From Streptomyces tirandamycinicus (GTDB lineage Bacteria; Actinomycetota; Actinomycetes; Streptomycetales; Streptomycetaceae), in NCBI RefSeq assembly GCF_003097515.1, contig NZ_CP029188.1, positions 2,037,001 through 2,101,000 on the forward strand: a stretch of 64,000 bases of DNA. Direction: 5' to 3'. Positions 18,291 through 26,656 of this stretch are shown here, in pieces (position 1 is the first letter of the stretch; every line of letters starts with the position of its first letter). Under the pieces are notes generated by a model. It did no database searches. It saw nothing but the letters and a program-made list of their open reading frames with translations, and was not told the origin of the DNA. The translations under genes and the position numbers were made by a program.

Positions 18291-18860
18291 TCAGCCGGTG
18301 GCCGTCACACCCCGGCCCGCGGCACGCCCGGTGAAGGTGGGCCAGTGCGCCAGCGTCGCGGTGGCGCCGTACCAGGCCGCGAGGCCCGCGACCGCGCCGG
18401 CCCAGCCGCCGGCCTTGGCCAGCCCGTCGTTCCCCGCGAACGAGGCGATCGCCAGGAGCAGCATCGACACGCAGAGCAGCCCGTACACGCCCTGGCCGAG
18501 GATGCCGCTGCCGGACGCGCCCAGGGTGAGCGTGAGCGCCAGGAGCGCGAACAGCAGCATGAACAGCCCGGCGGCCTCCGCCGAGACCTCCGCGCCGGTG
18601 CCCATCCCCCAGGTGAACCAGAAGGCACCGAGGCCCGCGAAGGCCGTGCCCGCACCGCCGTCGCCCGCCCGGAACTCGAGCAGTCCGACGACGAACAGTG
18701 CGATGCCGCCCACCCAGGTGGCGAGGGCTGCGGCGTCGGACGCCGCGACATTGTCGATCACACCGGTGTTGCCGATCCCGAACGCCAGCAGCGTCAGGCC
18801 CAGTGCGAGGTGGCCGAGAGTGGTTGACGTGGCGCTTCCCGCGGAGACGTCCTTGTCCAC
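18291..18860 (-). CDS. GPR1/FUN34/YaaH-family membrane protein (acetate/succinate transporter-like)
   Basis: 189 residues, six predicted membrane helices (for example LGHLALGLTLLAFGIGNTGV, LATWVGGIALFVVGLLEF, AGLFMLLFALLALTLTLGA). Length and helix layout fit the AceTr family that includes yeast Ady2 and E. coli SatP, which move acetate or succinate with protons. The usual NPAPLGL signature is degenerate here (GHLALGLT), so transport function is likely but the substrate is not certain. It starts with GTG behind GGGAGC. It is convergent with glmS. Confidence 0.75.
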   Translation of the reverse strand: MDKDVSAGSATSTTLGHLALGLTLLAFGIGNTGVIDNVAASDAAALATWVGGIALFVVGLLEFRAGDGGAGTAFAGLGAFWFTWGMGTGAEVSAEAAGLFMLLFALLALTLTLGASGSGILGQGVYGLLCVSMLLLAIASFAGNDGLAKAGGWAGAVAGLAAWYGATATLAHWPTFTGRAAGRGVTATG

Positions 18861-19034
18861 GGCGGGCTCCCTTCGTGCGCGTGGTGGTGCTGATTCCCAG
18901 CCACCCTTATCTACCCTTCACAAGCGCACAATCCACCCCGTACGGACGAGTAGTCATGACGGTCGTCAAAAAGTTACCAACAGCGCCGACCTGCGAGAAC
19001 GATGGTGCGCAAGGGATTCGTGCGCCCTCTGGGG

Positions 19035-19556
19035 CTACGGGATGACGATGACGGGGCGCTGCGCACGGCGGGCGAGCCGCCCGGCGACCGAGCCGAAAAT
19101 GCGCCCTACGAGGCCATGGGTGGAGCCGACCACGATGGCGTCCGCCGAATACTCCCGGCCGACCTCTTCGAGTTCGTTGCAGATGTCGCCGCCGCGTTCG
19201 ACGAGGATCCACGGAACCTCGGACAGGTAGTCCGCGCAGGCGAGTTCGAGTCCCAGCACCTCGGTGCGGTGGTCCGGGACGTCTACGAAGACCGGCGGTT
19301 CGCAGCCCGCCCACACCGTGGTGGGAAGGCGGTTGGCGACATGCACGATGATCAGACCCGAAGCGGAACGCCTGGCCATGCCGATCGCATAGGCCAGTGC
19401 CCGCTCGCTGGAGGTCGATCCGTCGAAGCCGACCACGACGCCGTGCCGGAAGGCGGGATCGCAGGAACGGCGCGACTGTTCCGCCGCCTGCAGATCCGAC
19501 AGGGGGTCGGCGACCTGCTTGCGGTCCGCGGGTTCGGGAGTTTCGTGACCGGCCAT
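19035..19556 (-). CDS. Universal stress protein (UspA domain)
   Basis: 173 residues: a 35-residue charged leader then one Usp domain. VVVGFDGSTSSERALAYA opens the nucleotide-binding fold, and GSTHGLVGRIFGSVAGRLAR carries the ATP-binding G-x2-G-x9-G(S/T) pattern near the C terminus. Such proteins bind ATP and act in stress survival by means that are not well defined. It stands alone, with over 600 bp of spacer upstream. Confidence 0.88.
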   Translation of the reverse strand: MAGHETPEPADRKQVADPLSDLQAAEQSRRSCDPAFRHGVVVGFDGSTSSERALAYAIGMARRSASGLIIVHVANRLPTTVWAGCEPPVFVDVPDHRTEVLGLELACADYLSEVPWILVERGGDICNELEEVGREYSADAIVVGSTHGLVGRIFGSVAGRLARRAQRPVIVIP

Positions 19557-20158
19557 CGGTTGTCTCGGCGTTCAGATCCTCATGGGAGGGTGATGGTTGG
19601 TGGCGGAGCTCTGTCCGGGAATCATCTTCCCAACCCCATACCCCCAAGGGTACGGCGCCACTCCTTGCCTGCCCAGAGCTCGTCTTCGCCCGCCCGGAGC
19701 TCACGTGTCCGCTCCCGGCGAGCCAAGAGGCATGCGTCCCAGGGAGCATGCACGAGCACGCTCCGTATGGCAATGGCGCCTGCACCGTACAGGCTTCGCC
19801 CGCGGGCGCCTCCGGCACCCTCCGGCACCCTCCGGCACCCTCCGGGACCCGCGGGCTCCGGCGGACGGCAGGCGGCAGGCGGCAGGCGGCAGGCGGCACG
19901 GAGACGGGCGGCGGGGCCCGGGGAACCACCGGACAAGGGCCCGGCAGTGACCGCACGGCCGCGCTCCTCGTTGGTCTCCCGTCGGCCTTTCGCCTTCCCT
20001 CGTCGCCCCACCGGGTCACCGGGCCACCGGCGAGACCGCGCCGCCTCCCGGCGGATCCGTGGGCCACCCATCGGTGAACCCACCCCACCGATCGGCGAAC
20101 GGATCCGCCGCCTCAGCCGCCTCAACCTCAGCCTCAGCCACAGCCGCAAGGAGCTTCC
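19557..20158. other. Long spacer with short tandem repeats
   Basis: No convincing gene. It holds the promoter region of the stress-protein gene (leftward), then three and a half copies of TCCGGCACCC (19811-19850) and about four copies of GGCAGGC (19866-19898). The later part (20040-20158) is richer in CCTCAGC-type repeats and ends with AAGGAG before the next gene. Confidence 0.6.
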
Positions 20159-20668
20159 GTGCCCGCATCCCCGGCCGCCCGCACCTTCACCCCGCCCCTC
20201 GGCCGGGCTCCCGCACGCGGCCGCCGCAGGGCGCCGCGGACGACGGCCGGGGGCCGGGCGGCAGCCGCCGCACCGGACGCGCCGGGGCTTCCCCGCAGCG
20301 GCGGCCGAGCGGCCGGACGAACGGACCGCACCGCCCGTGCCGCCCGCACGGACCGTCCGGCCCGCACCACCCGCCCCGCCGGGTACGGCACCGGGAGGCC
20401 CGCGACGGCCGCCGACCGCACCCCGGCGGGCGACGCCGCGGCCGAAATGGTTCGATGGGCAACTTTCGGCTGTGTCATCGTCCCGGTCGTCCTTGTGGCG
20501 TACGGCACGTCCGTCGGCGGCGCCGCGGCGATCACCGCCGGCCTGGCCGCCGTGACCGGCGTGAGCCGGGCGCTGATGCGCCGGTCCGAGCGGGCGGCGG
20601 CGCGCCCCGCCGGGCCGCGGGGACACCGGAGCGGGGGCCGTCGGGCACGGCGCACCTCCCGCGGCTGA
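20159..20668 (+). CDS. Hypothetical Arg/Ala-rich protein with one or two C-terminal membrane helices
   Basis: 169 residues from a GTG with AAGGAG ten bases upstream. The first 95 residues are a disordered Arg/Ala/Pro/Thr-rich tract. Residues 96-145 form a hydrophobic hairpin (WATFGCVIVPVVLVAYGTSV, then GAAAITAGLAAVTGVSRALM), followed by a basic tail. It may be a small membrane protein with a variable cytoplasmic N terminus. No known function. It lies upstream of adpA in the same direction but 386 bp away. Confidence 0.55.
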   Translation: MPASPAARTFTPPLGRAPARGRRRAPRTTAGGRAAAAAPDAPGLPRSGGRAAGRTDRTARAARTDRPARTTRPAGYGTGRPATAADRTPAGDAAAEMVRWATFGCVIVPVVLVAYGTSVGGAAAITAGLAAVTGVSRALMRRSERAAARPAGPRGHRSGGRRARRTSRG

Positions 20669-21054
20669 CGGATTCGCACATACACACCCGTAGGTTTTCA
20701 GCCAACTTCGCCCGCGCGGGCCTTCCTTGCGGAAATGACCCGTCAACCCCCGTGCCACCTGCGGAGAAAGGACCGCGCGCGCCCCGCGCACCCTACGGGG
20801 ATGGGCCATGCACGCGCCGCGCACTTCCCTGCGCGGCCTCCGGATGCAACGCTTCGTGATCGAATGCTTCGCGCCAAGTTGCCTTGTCGACAATGTGCCG
20901 AATCCGGAACTTGTCACGCCGGCACCACGGGACGCAGTAGATTCGATCATGAGTATCGAAGTCTGGGGACTCGTGCAGAACCGAGGGGAAACGTGCAGGA
21001 GCGACAGGCCCGACAAGAACGGGGAGACGCGAACACCGAGGGGGGCTTAGCGTC
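20669..21054. promoter_or_regulatory. adpA upstream regulatory region
   Basis: 386 bp without a convincing gene. Long leaders are usual for adpA, which integrates several regulators including AdpA itself and, in S. griseus, the A-factor receptor ArpA. A TTGTCA near 20911 and TAGATT near 20939 could be promoter elements but the spacing is long. I could not identify a clear ArpA-type site by eye. Confidence 0.45.
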
Positions 21055-22251
21055 ATGAGTCAGGACTCCGCCGCGCCGGAGGCCGTAAGGAAGCTGTCCG
21101 GGCGCCGCCGCCGGGAAGTGGTGGCGGTGCTGCTGTTCAGCGGCGGTCCCATCTTCGAGAGTTCCATTCCGCTCTCGGTGTTCGGAATCGACCGACAGGA
21201 TGCCGGAGTTCCCCGCTACCGGCTGCTCGTATGTGCCGGTGAGGAGGGCCCCCTGCGGACCACAGGGGGACTCGAACTCACCGCGCCCTACGGGCTGGAG
21301 GCGATCGGCAGAGCGGGCACGGTCGTCGTGCCGGCCTGGCGGTCCATCACCTCGCCTCCACCGCCGGAGGCGCTGGAGGCACTGCGCCGCGCCCATGAGG
21401 AGGGCGCCCGCATCGTGGGGCTGTGCACCGGGGCGTTCGTACTGGCCGCCGCGGGGCTGCTGGACAGCCGTCCGGCGACCACGCACTGGATGTACGCGCC
21501 GACGCTCGCCAAGCGCTATCCGTCGGTCCATGTGGACCCGCGGGAGCTCTTCGTCGACGACGGCGACGTCCTCACCTCCGCCGGCACCGCGGCCGGCATC
21601 GACCTCTGTCTGCACATCGTGCGGACCGACCACGGTGCGGAGGCCGCCGGGGCACTGGCCCGACGGCTGGTCGTCCCACCGCGGCGCAGCGGCGGTCAGG
21701 AGCGCTACCTCGACAGGTCTTTACCCGAGGAGATCGGCTCCGACCCGCTCGCCGAGGTCGTGGCCTGGGCGCTGGAACACCTCCACGAGCAGTTCGACGT
21801 GGAGACCCTGGCGGCCCGTGCGTACATGAGCAGGCGGACCTTCGACCGCAGGTTCCGCTCGCTCACCGGGAGCGCTCCCCTGCAGTGGCTGATCACCCAG
21901 CGGGTACTGCAGGCGCAGCGGCTGCTCGAGACCTCCGACTACTCGGTCGACGAGGTCGCGGGCCGTTGCGGCTTCCGCTCCCCGGTGGCGCTGCGCGGGC
22001 ACTTCCGCCGCCAGCTGGGCTCCTCTCCGGCGGCCTACCGGGCGGCCTACCGGGCCAGACGCCCGCAGGGCGAGCCGGTGGCCTCCGCGGCGGAGCAGCC
22101 GGCCGTGCCGGACCGGGTGTCCCCCGGGCACCCGAGAAGGTCCCCGGCCGCGCTGGGTGCGTCCCCCGGTTCCCCGGAACCGGGCAAGCACGGCCCGGAC
22201 GCCTACGCCCCGGGGCGTCCGGCGCTCCCCGGCCAGCGGAGTGCGCCATAA
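21055..22251 (+). CDS. adpA: AdpA, AraC-family master developmental regulator
   Basis: 398 residues. The N-terminal DJ-1/PfpI (ThiJ-like) dimerisation domain ([36 protein letters not shown]) is followed by an AraC/XylS double helix-turn-helix ([20 protein letters not shown], then [20 protein letters not shown]). Codon 223 (21721-21723) is TTA, between the two domains, so translation needs the rare bldA leucyl-tRNA. That is the well-known developmental checkpoint of adpA. AdpA activates sporulation, secreted-enzyme and antibiotic genes. The C-terminal 60 residues are low-complexity. It is followed within 11 bp by orn, an arrangement conserved in streptomycetes. Confidence 0.95.
   Translation: MSQDSAAPEAVRKLSGRRRREVVAVLLFSGGPIFESSIPLSVFGIDRQDAGVPRYRLLVCAGEEGPLRTTGGLELTAPYGLEAIGRAGTVVVPAWRSITSPPPPEALEALRRAHEEGARIVGLCTGAFVLAAAGLLDSRPATTHWMYAPTLAKRYPSVHVDPRELFVDDGDVLTSAGTAAGIDLCLHIVRTDHGAEAAGALARRLVVPPRRSGGQERYLDRSLPEEIGSDPLAEVVAWALEHLHEQFDVETLAARAYMSRRTFDRRFRSLTGSAPLQWLITQRVLQAQRLLETSDYSVDEVAGRCGFRSPVALRGHFRRQLGSSPAAYRAAYRARRPQGEPVASAAEQPAVPDRVSPGHPRRSPAALGASPGSPEPGKHGPDAYAPGRPALPGQRSAP
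21721..21723 (+). promoter_or_regulatory. In-frame TTA codon (bldA checkpoint) in adpA
   Basis: TCT-TTA-CCC encodes Ser-Leu-Pro at residues 222-224. I noticed no other TTA codon in a confidently called gene in this window, though I did not scan every codon. Confidence 0.9.
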
Positions 22252-22261
22252 GGTAGGACGC

Positions 22262-22867
22262 ATGAACGATCGCATGGTGTGGATCGACTGCGAGATGACC
22301 GGGCTCTCGCTGGCCGACGACGCACTCATCGAGGTGGCCGCGCTGGTCACCGACTCGGAACTGAACGTGCTCGGTGAAGGGGTGGACATCGTGATCCGCC
22401 CTCCGGACGCGGCGCTGGAGACCATGCCCGAGGTGGTGCGGCAGATGCACACCGCCTCGGGCCTCCTCGACGAGCTCGCGTCCGGCACCACCCTGGCCGA
22501 CGCCGAGGACCAGGTCCTCGCGTACGTGCGTGAGCACGTCAAGGAGCCGGGCAAAGCTCCGCTGTGCGGGAACTCGGTCGGCACCGACCGCGGCTTCCTG
22601 CTGCGCGACATGCCGAAGGTGGAGGAGTACCTCCACTACCGCATCGTCGATGTCTCCTCGGTGAAGGAGCTGGCCCGCCGCTGGTACCCGAGGGCGTACT
22701 TCAACAGTCCGGAGAAGAACGGCAACCACCGCGCGCTCGCCGACATCAGGGAGTCGATCGCCGAGCTGCGCTACTACCGCGAGGCGATCTTCGTCCCGCA
22801 GCCGGGCCCGGACTCGGACACCGCGAAGACGATCGCGGCGCGCCACGTGGTGCCCGCGCCGCAGTGA
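22262..22867 (+). CDS. orn: Oligoribonuclease
   Basis: 201 residues, DEDDh exonuclease. The four acidic residues and the His are visible: WIDCEMTG (D and E), [10 protein letters not shown] (D), and NHRALADI (H and D). It degrades 2-5-nt RNA and, in Streptomyces, also pGpG, linking it to c-di-GMP turnover; cdgA lies 28 kb away. Start ATG at 22262 with AAGGTAGG upstream; longer readings begin inside adpA. A 20-bp perfect stem-loop follows. Confidence 0.95.
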   Translation: MNDRMVWIDCEMTGLSLADDALIEVAALVTDSELNVLGEGVDIVIRPPDAALETMPEVVRQMHTASGLLDELASGTTLADAEDQVLAYVREHVKEPGKAPLCGNSVGTDRGFLLRDMPKVEEYLHYRIVDVSSVKELARRWYPRAYFNSPEKNGNHRALADIRESIAELRYYREAIFVPQPGPDSDTAKTIAARHVVPAPQ

Positions 22868-22872
22868 CCCGC

Positions 22873-22916
22873 CCGCGTCGGGCGGGGCGGCGTCCGCGCC
22901 GCCCCGCCCGACGCGG
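22873..22916 (+). terminator. Terminator after orn
   Basis: A perfect 20-bp stem (22873-22892 with 22897-22916) and a 4-base TCCG loop. Confidence 0.85.
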
Positions 22917-23536
22917 TCCCGTTCCCGGGACTGTGTGCAGGGGTATCCCTGCCCGGTCGTCCCGGCGCCCGTCCGACCACTTCCCCGGCCCGGCCCCGCC
23001 GGGCACGTCCTCCTGCCGGGATCGTCCGCGCCGCCCTGGAGGACCCGGGCGGCGTCCGGGCGCCTCTCGAGCGCGATCCGGGCGGACGTACGGCACCGGC
23101 CCACCCGCACCCCGGTGCTGCGAACCGTGCACACTCCCGCCTGATCCGGGCGCGGATCCGGGCGCGCAGACCGCCTGCACCCGTAGGTGAGACCCCGGCG
23201 TCGGCGCACCTCCCGGCACCGGCGCCCAGACCGCGCGACGCGCCCCCGACGGCCTGTCGCCCCCACACCCGCCCCCACACCCACCCCGCACCGGCCTGCC
23301 CCCGGCACCGCGCCCGCACCGCGCCACGCACGAGTCGCCGCCGCCTCGGCGCTCGCGTACCGGGGCCCGTACGGAGGAGGCACGCACGGGCCGTGCGTCC
23401 CGCGTACGGCGGAGTGCCCTGCGGCCCTCTACGGCCAGGCGGAGGGGCTCGCGCCGAACCGCCGGAAACGCGGGCGCGAGCACCCTCTCGGACCCTGTAC
23501 ACTTTTTCTCGGCCGGTCGGGAGAACGACCGGTCAT
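22917..23536. other. GC-rich spacer before tRNA-His
   Basis: 620 bp in which I see no gene. The codon-position bias is weak in all frames. A CCGGTC/GACCGG inverted pair lies just upstream of the tRNA (23514-23533). Confidence 0.5.
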
Positions 23537-23537
23537 G

Positions 23538-23610
23538 GTGGGTGTAGCTCAGCTGGTAGAGCACCTGGTTGTGGTCCAGGATGCCGCGGGTTCGAGTCCC
23601 GTCACTCACC
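23538..23610 (+). tRNA. tRNA-His (GTG anticodon)
   Basis: The acceptor stem GTGGGTG (23538-23544) pairs with CACTCAC (23603-23609) and the discriminator is C. The G at 23537 would be the extra G-1 of tRNA-His. D-arm GCTC, anticodon stem CCTGG/CCAGG with loop TTGTGGT (GTG at 23571-23573), T-arm GCGGGTTCGAGTCCCGT. CCA is not encoded. Confidence 0.97.
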
Positions 23611-23615
23611 CTGAA

Positions 23616-23657
23616 CGATCAGCCGGTGACCCGTGGAAGCGGGTCACCGGCTGATCG
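23616..23657 (+). terminator. Terminator after tRNA-His
   Basis: Perfect 18-bp stem (23616-23633 with 23640-23657), 6-base loop TGGAAG, followed by TGTTTCT. Confidence 0.9.
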
Positions 23658-24088
23658 TGTTTCTCGTTCGGACGTTGGTCGAGTGCGGTTCCGTTCCGAC
23701 CGGCCTTCCCTGCAATGCCATGACGAGCTGCGGGAGGCGCCGAAGGGCGAGCGGTGCCGCCTCACGCTGCCGGCTTCGGGGCAGCACCCTCCTGGTCCCT
23801 GAGCAGAGCGGTTCGCACTCCCCGGTATGGACCCGGTCCCCTGGCCCTTCCTCAGGCCCGGCCGGACCCCGTGCGCGAGCTGCCGCCCGGCGTGCGCGCA
23901 CCGCTGCCTCCCACGCGACGAGCAGGGTTCGAACCGCCGCACCGCCTCTTCCGAGCCGCAGCACCAGGAGCATCTCCTTCTTGATCGCCGCAACAGAGCG
24001 CTGAAGCAGACGGCTCGCGTGATCCCGGGCACGCGGAAGGGTTACCGGGCGACCCGGCGACCTCTGAGCAAGCAACACACGCCGGCAG
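23658..24088. other. Junction of the tRNA-His-adjacent island, no recognisable gene
   Basis: 430 bp with lower GC and weaker codon bias than its surroundings. I see no gene in it. CAGGGTTCGAACCG at 23933-23946 resembles a tRNA T-arm and shares GGGTTCGA with tRNA-His. It may be chance or a worn attachment-site remnant. Confidence 0.4.
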
Positions 24089-24634
24089 TCAGCCGCTGGA
24101 CTCGAGCAGTTCCGCGGCCGCGGCGAGTGCGCGGTCCCACGGGTAGGCATCCGGCCGCCCCTGACCCGGTTGGTTGGGGACGAACCCGCCCTCGCCGTAC
24201 AGCACGGTCACACCCATGGAGCGAAGCTCTGCCACGCTTCGCTCGAATGCCCGGTGTTGCACGTAAGCCGCGTTCACACACGGCATCGTCGCGATCGGGA
24301 TGCCCTTGCCGACGCCCTCTGCCACGACACCGACGACAAAGCGTTCGGTGAGGCCCAGGGCCCAGGCGTTGATCGTGTTGAAGGTGGCCGGCGCAACCAG
24401 GATGGCGTCGGCCTTCGGCCAGGCATCAGGCTGCCCGGGCAGCTTGTACTCCGACCTGACCGGGTGGCCGGTCAGCGCCTCGAGTCCACTGAGACTGTCC
24501 CCGAGCCAGCGTGCCGCCGTGGGCGTGAGGCCCAAGCACACGTCCCACCCCCGGCCGTGGGCGTCTTCGACGACTCGCGCGATGTCGAACACCGGCGGGG
24601 CCGCGCTTCCGAACAGGTACAGGGTCCTCGTCAT
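24089..24634 (-). CDS. HFCD-family flavoprotein (phosphopantothenoylcysteine decarboxylase/EpiD-like)
   Basis: 181 residues from the ATG at 24634 (MTRTLYLFGSAAPPV); a GTG two codons upstream is possible. The fold is the homo-oligomeric FMN-containing Cys decarboxylase family: APATFNTINAWALGLTERF corresponds to the PASANT flavin motif, and MPCVNAAYVQH to the PxMNxxMW substrate loop, though with altered residues. Members decarboxylate C-terminal cysteines of peptides (EpiD, MrsD, CypD) or phosphopantothenoylcysteine. The active-site His is not obvious, so activity is uncertain. It is divergent from, and shares its start with, an XRE regulator. Confidence 0.75.
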   Translation of the reverse strand: MTRTLYLFGSAAPPVFDIARVVEDAHGRGWDVCLGLTPTAARWLGDSLSGLEALTGHPVRSEYKLPGQPDAWPKADAILVAPATFNTINAWALGLTERFVVGVVAEGVGKGIPIATMPCVNAAYVQHRAFERSVAELRSMGVTVLYGEGGFVPNQPGQGRPDAYPWDRALAAAAELLESSG

Positions 24635-25937
24635 GCGCACATCCGATCACACACGACCGTCGCCGAACCGGGTGGAGTGGGAGGCGGAAGCGCTCACCGA
24701 CACCGATACGTACGAGTACCGTGCCAAGTGCCTGCAAGGAACGGAGCCTGGTACGGCCAATCTGGATGCCGACAGCACGGGTGACCGCATCAGGGAACAG
24801 CGGAGACTGGCCAGGCTCACGCAGAAGCAGCTTGCCGACCGCCTCCCCTACTCGTACAGCCTGCTCAACCAAGTCGAGTGCGGCGCCCGACCCGCCACCG
24901 TGGACTTCGTCGCGGCCGTAGCCCATGCCCTCCGCATCGACGTCACAGCGCTCACAGGACAGCCCTACGTGGCCGAGCTCCAGCAGGACCGTCTGGCCGA
25001 ACTGGTGCGCCCGATCCGCGAGGCCCTCGACCTGTACGACCTCGGGGACGACCCGCACCTCACCACCCGGGCCACCGGGCGCCTCATGGGCGCCGCCGAC
25101 CAACTGTGCGCGGACGTTCGCGCGACCCACTTGAGGAAGGCCGCCCGGGCCCTCCCCGGCGTCATCGCCGAACTCACCACCACCGCCTACCGCACCCCAG
25201 GCCGGGATGTGTGGCAAGCCCTCGCCTCCACATACCGCACGGCCCACGACATCTCCGTCAAGCTCGGCTACTACGACCTCAGCGCCGTCGCCCTCGACCG
25301 CATGGACTGGGCCGCGCAGCGCGCCTCCGACCCGTGCCTCGGCGCCGTCCGCCAGTACATGCGCGCGCTGGTGTACTTCCGCGAAGGCGAGTACGTCATC
25401 GGGCAGCGGCTTATCCGTTCCGGTCACAGCCTGCTCGACCCGGCCGACCAGGGCCGGGAAGCCCTCGCAGTCGCCGGCCAGCTGCACCTCGGTGCATCGG
25501 TCATCGCGGCCCGGGCCGCCAACGGGACCGCTGTCGACACCCACCTCGGCGAAGCCGAGACATACGCCAAGCGGACGGGCGACGCCTCGGACGCGTACTG
25601 GCTCTCCTTCGGCCCGACGAACGTCGCCCTGCACAGGATGTCCGCGGCAGTGGAGATGCGCCACTACGACGACGCCGTACAGCAGGCCCGACACATCAAA
25701 CTGCCGGCGAGCACGGCCACCTCTCGGCGAGCGCACTTCCTCATCGACCGGGCCCGTTCGGAGATGGAGATCGGCCGAACTGAGGCCGCACTCAAATCCA
25801 TCGCCGAGGCGCGCCACGCAGCTCCGGAACAGACGCGGTATCACCCGGGTGCACGGGAGACCGTCAGGGGCCTGGTCCACCTTTCCCGCCGCACCTCCGA
25901 CAGCCTCGGTCATCTGGCCGCGTGGATCGGTCTCTGA
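24633..25937 (+). CDS. XRE-family regulator with C-terminal TPR-like repeats
   Basis: 434 residues. After a 50-residue leader comes a helix-turn-helix (RIREQRRLARLTQKQLADRL, then YSYSLLNQVECGARPATVDF, about residues 51-95). The remaining 320 residues are helical repeats (for example AVRQYMRALVYFREGEYVIG, DSAVALDRM-like pairs) of the kind found in Streptomyces XRE-TPR regulators that may bind a peptide or small signal. Its ATG shares bases with the ATG of the divergent flavoprotein gene. An in-frame GTG at 24672 is an alternative start. It is followed by an inverted repeat and a DUF6415 gene, a combination I associate with Streptomyces accessory loci. Confidence 0.75.
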   Translation: MRTSDHTRPSPNRVEWEAEALTDTDTYEYRAKCLQGTEPGTANLDADSTGDRIREQRRLARLTQKQLADRLPYSYSLLNQVECGARPATVDFVAAVAHALRIDVTALTGQPYVAELQQDRLAELVRPIREALDLYDLGDDPHLTTRATGRLMGAADQLCADVRATHLRKAARALPGVIAELTTTAYRTPGRDVWQALASTYRTAHDISVKLGYYDLSAVALDRMDWAAQRASDPCLGAVRQYMRALVYFREGEYVIGQRLIRSGHSLLDPADQGREALAVAGQLHLGASVIAARAANGTAVDTHLGEAETYAKRTGDASDAYWLSFGPTNVALHRMSAAVEMRHYDDAVQQARHIKLPASTATSRRAHFLIDRARSEMEIGRTEAALKSIAEARHAAPEQTRYHPGARETVRGLVHLSRRTSDSLGHLAAWIGL

Positions 25938-25954
25938 CACCTACATGCTCGCCG

Positions 25955-25982
25955 GCAACGCTCACAAATCTGTGAGCGTTGC
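25955..25982. promoter_or_regulatory. 12-bp perfect inverted repeat between XRE and DUF6415 genes
   Basis: GCAACGCTCACA (25955-25966) and TGTGAGCGTTGC (25971-25982) flank AATC. There is no T-run. It could be an operator for the XRE protein in front of the next gene, or a terminator. Confidence 0.6.
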
Positions 25983-26038
25983 GCCCTCCGCCCAGCGCCA
26001 TCCTGGTCACCAAGCCGACCAGCGAGGGAGCCGGGACC

Positions 26039-26416
26039 ATGACGAACCGCAGATCGAGGGCTGAGGTCGCCGCAACCACCGCGGGGCCGGGGCTCGATGT
26101 CCATTCGATGCGCGAGGCCGCGCGGCGCGTCATTCTCATGGACGAGCCGCAGCCGCAGCTGGGCGAGCTGACCGCCGAAATGCGTGGCTACGTCGAGCGC
26201 CTGGTCCCCGAGATCCGCACACTCATCACTCACCAGCCCGCCGGGGACATGCCCGCCGAGGTCGAGCAGGTCGGGGTGGACGAGGCGTGGCGCAGGTTGC
26301 ACACCACGGCAGGCTTCGGCGCCTCCGCCGCGTACCGCCGGGCGCGGAAGCTGGCGTTGTCGGTGTCGTCCCTGTGCGACCACTACGAGACCCTCGCCGC
26401 CCAGCGAAAGCGGTGA
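26039..26416 (+). CDS. DUF6415-family protein
   Basis: 125 residues. The layout MREAARRVILMDEP, LTAEMRGYVERLVPEI, a short insert, then AYRRARKLALSVSSLCDHYE matches the small helical DUF6415 family common beside XRE regulators in Streptomyces. The role is unknown. Start ATG at 26039 has a GAGGGAG ribosome site. It overlaps the next tiny gene by GTGA, indicating coupled translation. Confidence 0.65.
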   Translation: MTNRRSRAEVAATTAGPGLDVHSMREAARRVILMDEPQPQLGELTAEMRGYVERLVPEIRTLITHQPAGDMPAEVEQVGVDEAWRRLHTTAGFGASAAYRRARKLALSVSSLCDHYETLAAQRKR

Positions 26417-26562
26417 ACGCGTTGACTCCACGCCCTGCATCGGAGCAACCCACATCGCCCCAGACTGGGCCGATCCGCAAGGACGTGACCGACGACGTTC
26501 TCGCCGACCTCGAGTGGCTCCAGGCCACGCGCGAGAGGCGGCTGGAAAGCGCGCGAGAGTAG
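26413..26562 (+). CDS. 49-residue protein, translationally coupled to DUF6415 gene
   Basis: Starts GTG overlapping the DUF6415 stop (GTGA at 26413-26416). The sequence is hydrophilic, with a helical end IRKDVTDDVLADLEWLQATRERR. There are no Cys and no signal peptide. The overlap and the periodic GC bias support a real gene. Function unknown; it could be a small partner of the DUF6415 protein. Confidence 0.45.
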   Translation: MNALTPRPASEQPTSPQTGPIRKDVTDDVLADLEWLQATRERRLESARE

Positions 26563-26656
26563 CCCACCAGGCTGCCCTGCCCGCGTCCGTTACCGCGGCG
26601 GCGCCCGGACGGCACGGGGCAGGCCCCGCGCCGAGCACACACCGAAGGAGCATCAC

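Noticed and set aside
20808..21050. 80-codon reading frame upstream of adpA
   Set aside because: It covers the adpA regulatory leader, has no good ribosome site, and its residues show no fold or family; more likely untranslated leader.
23933..23946. CAGGGTTCGAACCG as an attachment site from tRNA-His
   Set aside because: Only eight bases are shared with the tRNA T-arm and the pairing is a generic TTCGAA palindrome; true att sites copy the 3' end of the tRNA over 15 or more bases.
23644..24150. Long minus-strand reading frame after tRNA-His, possibly an integrase remnant
   Set aside because: The translation is Arg/Ser-rich with no integrase, recombinase or other motif, no ribosome site, and poor codon bias.
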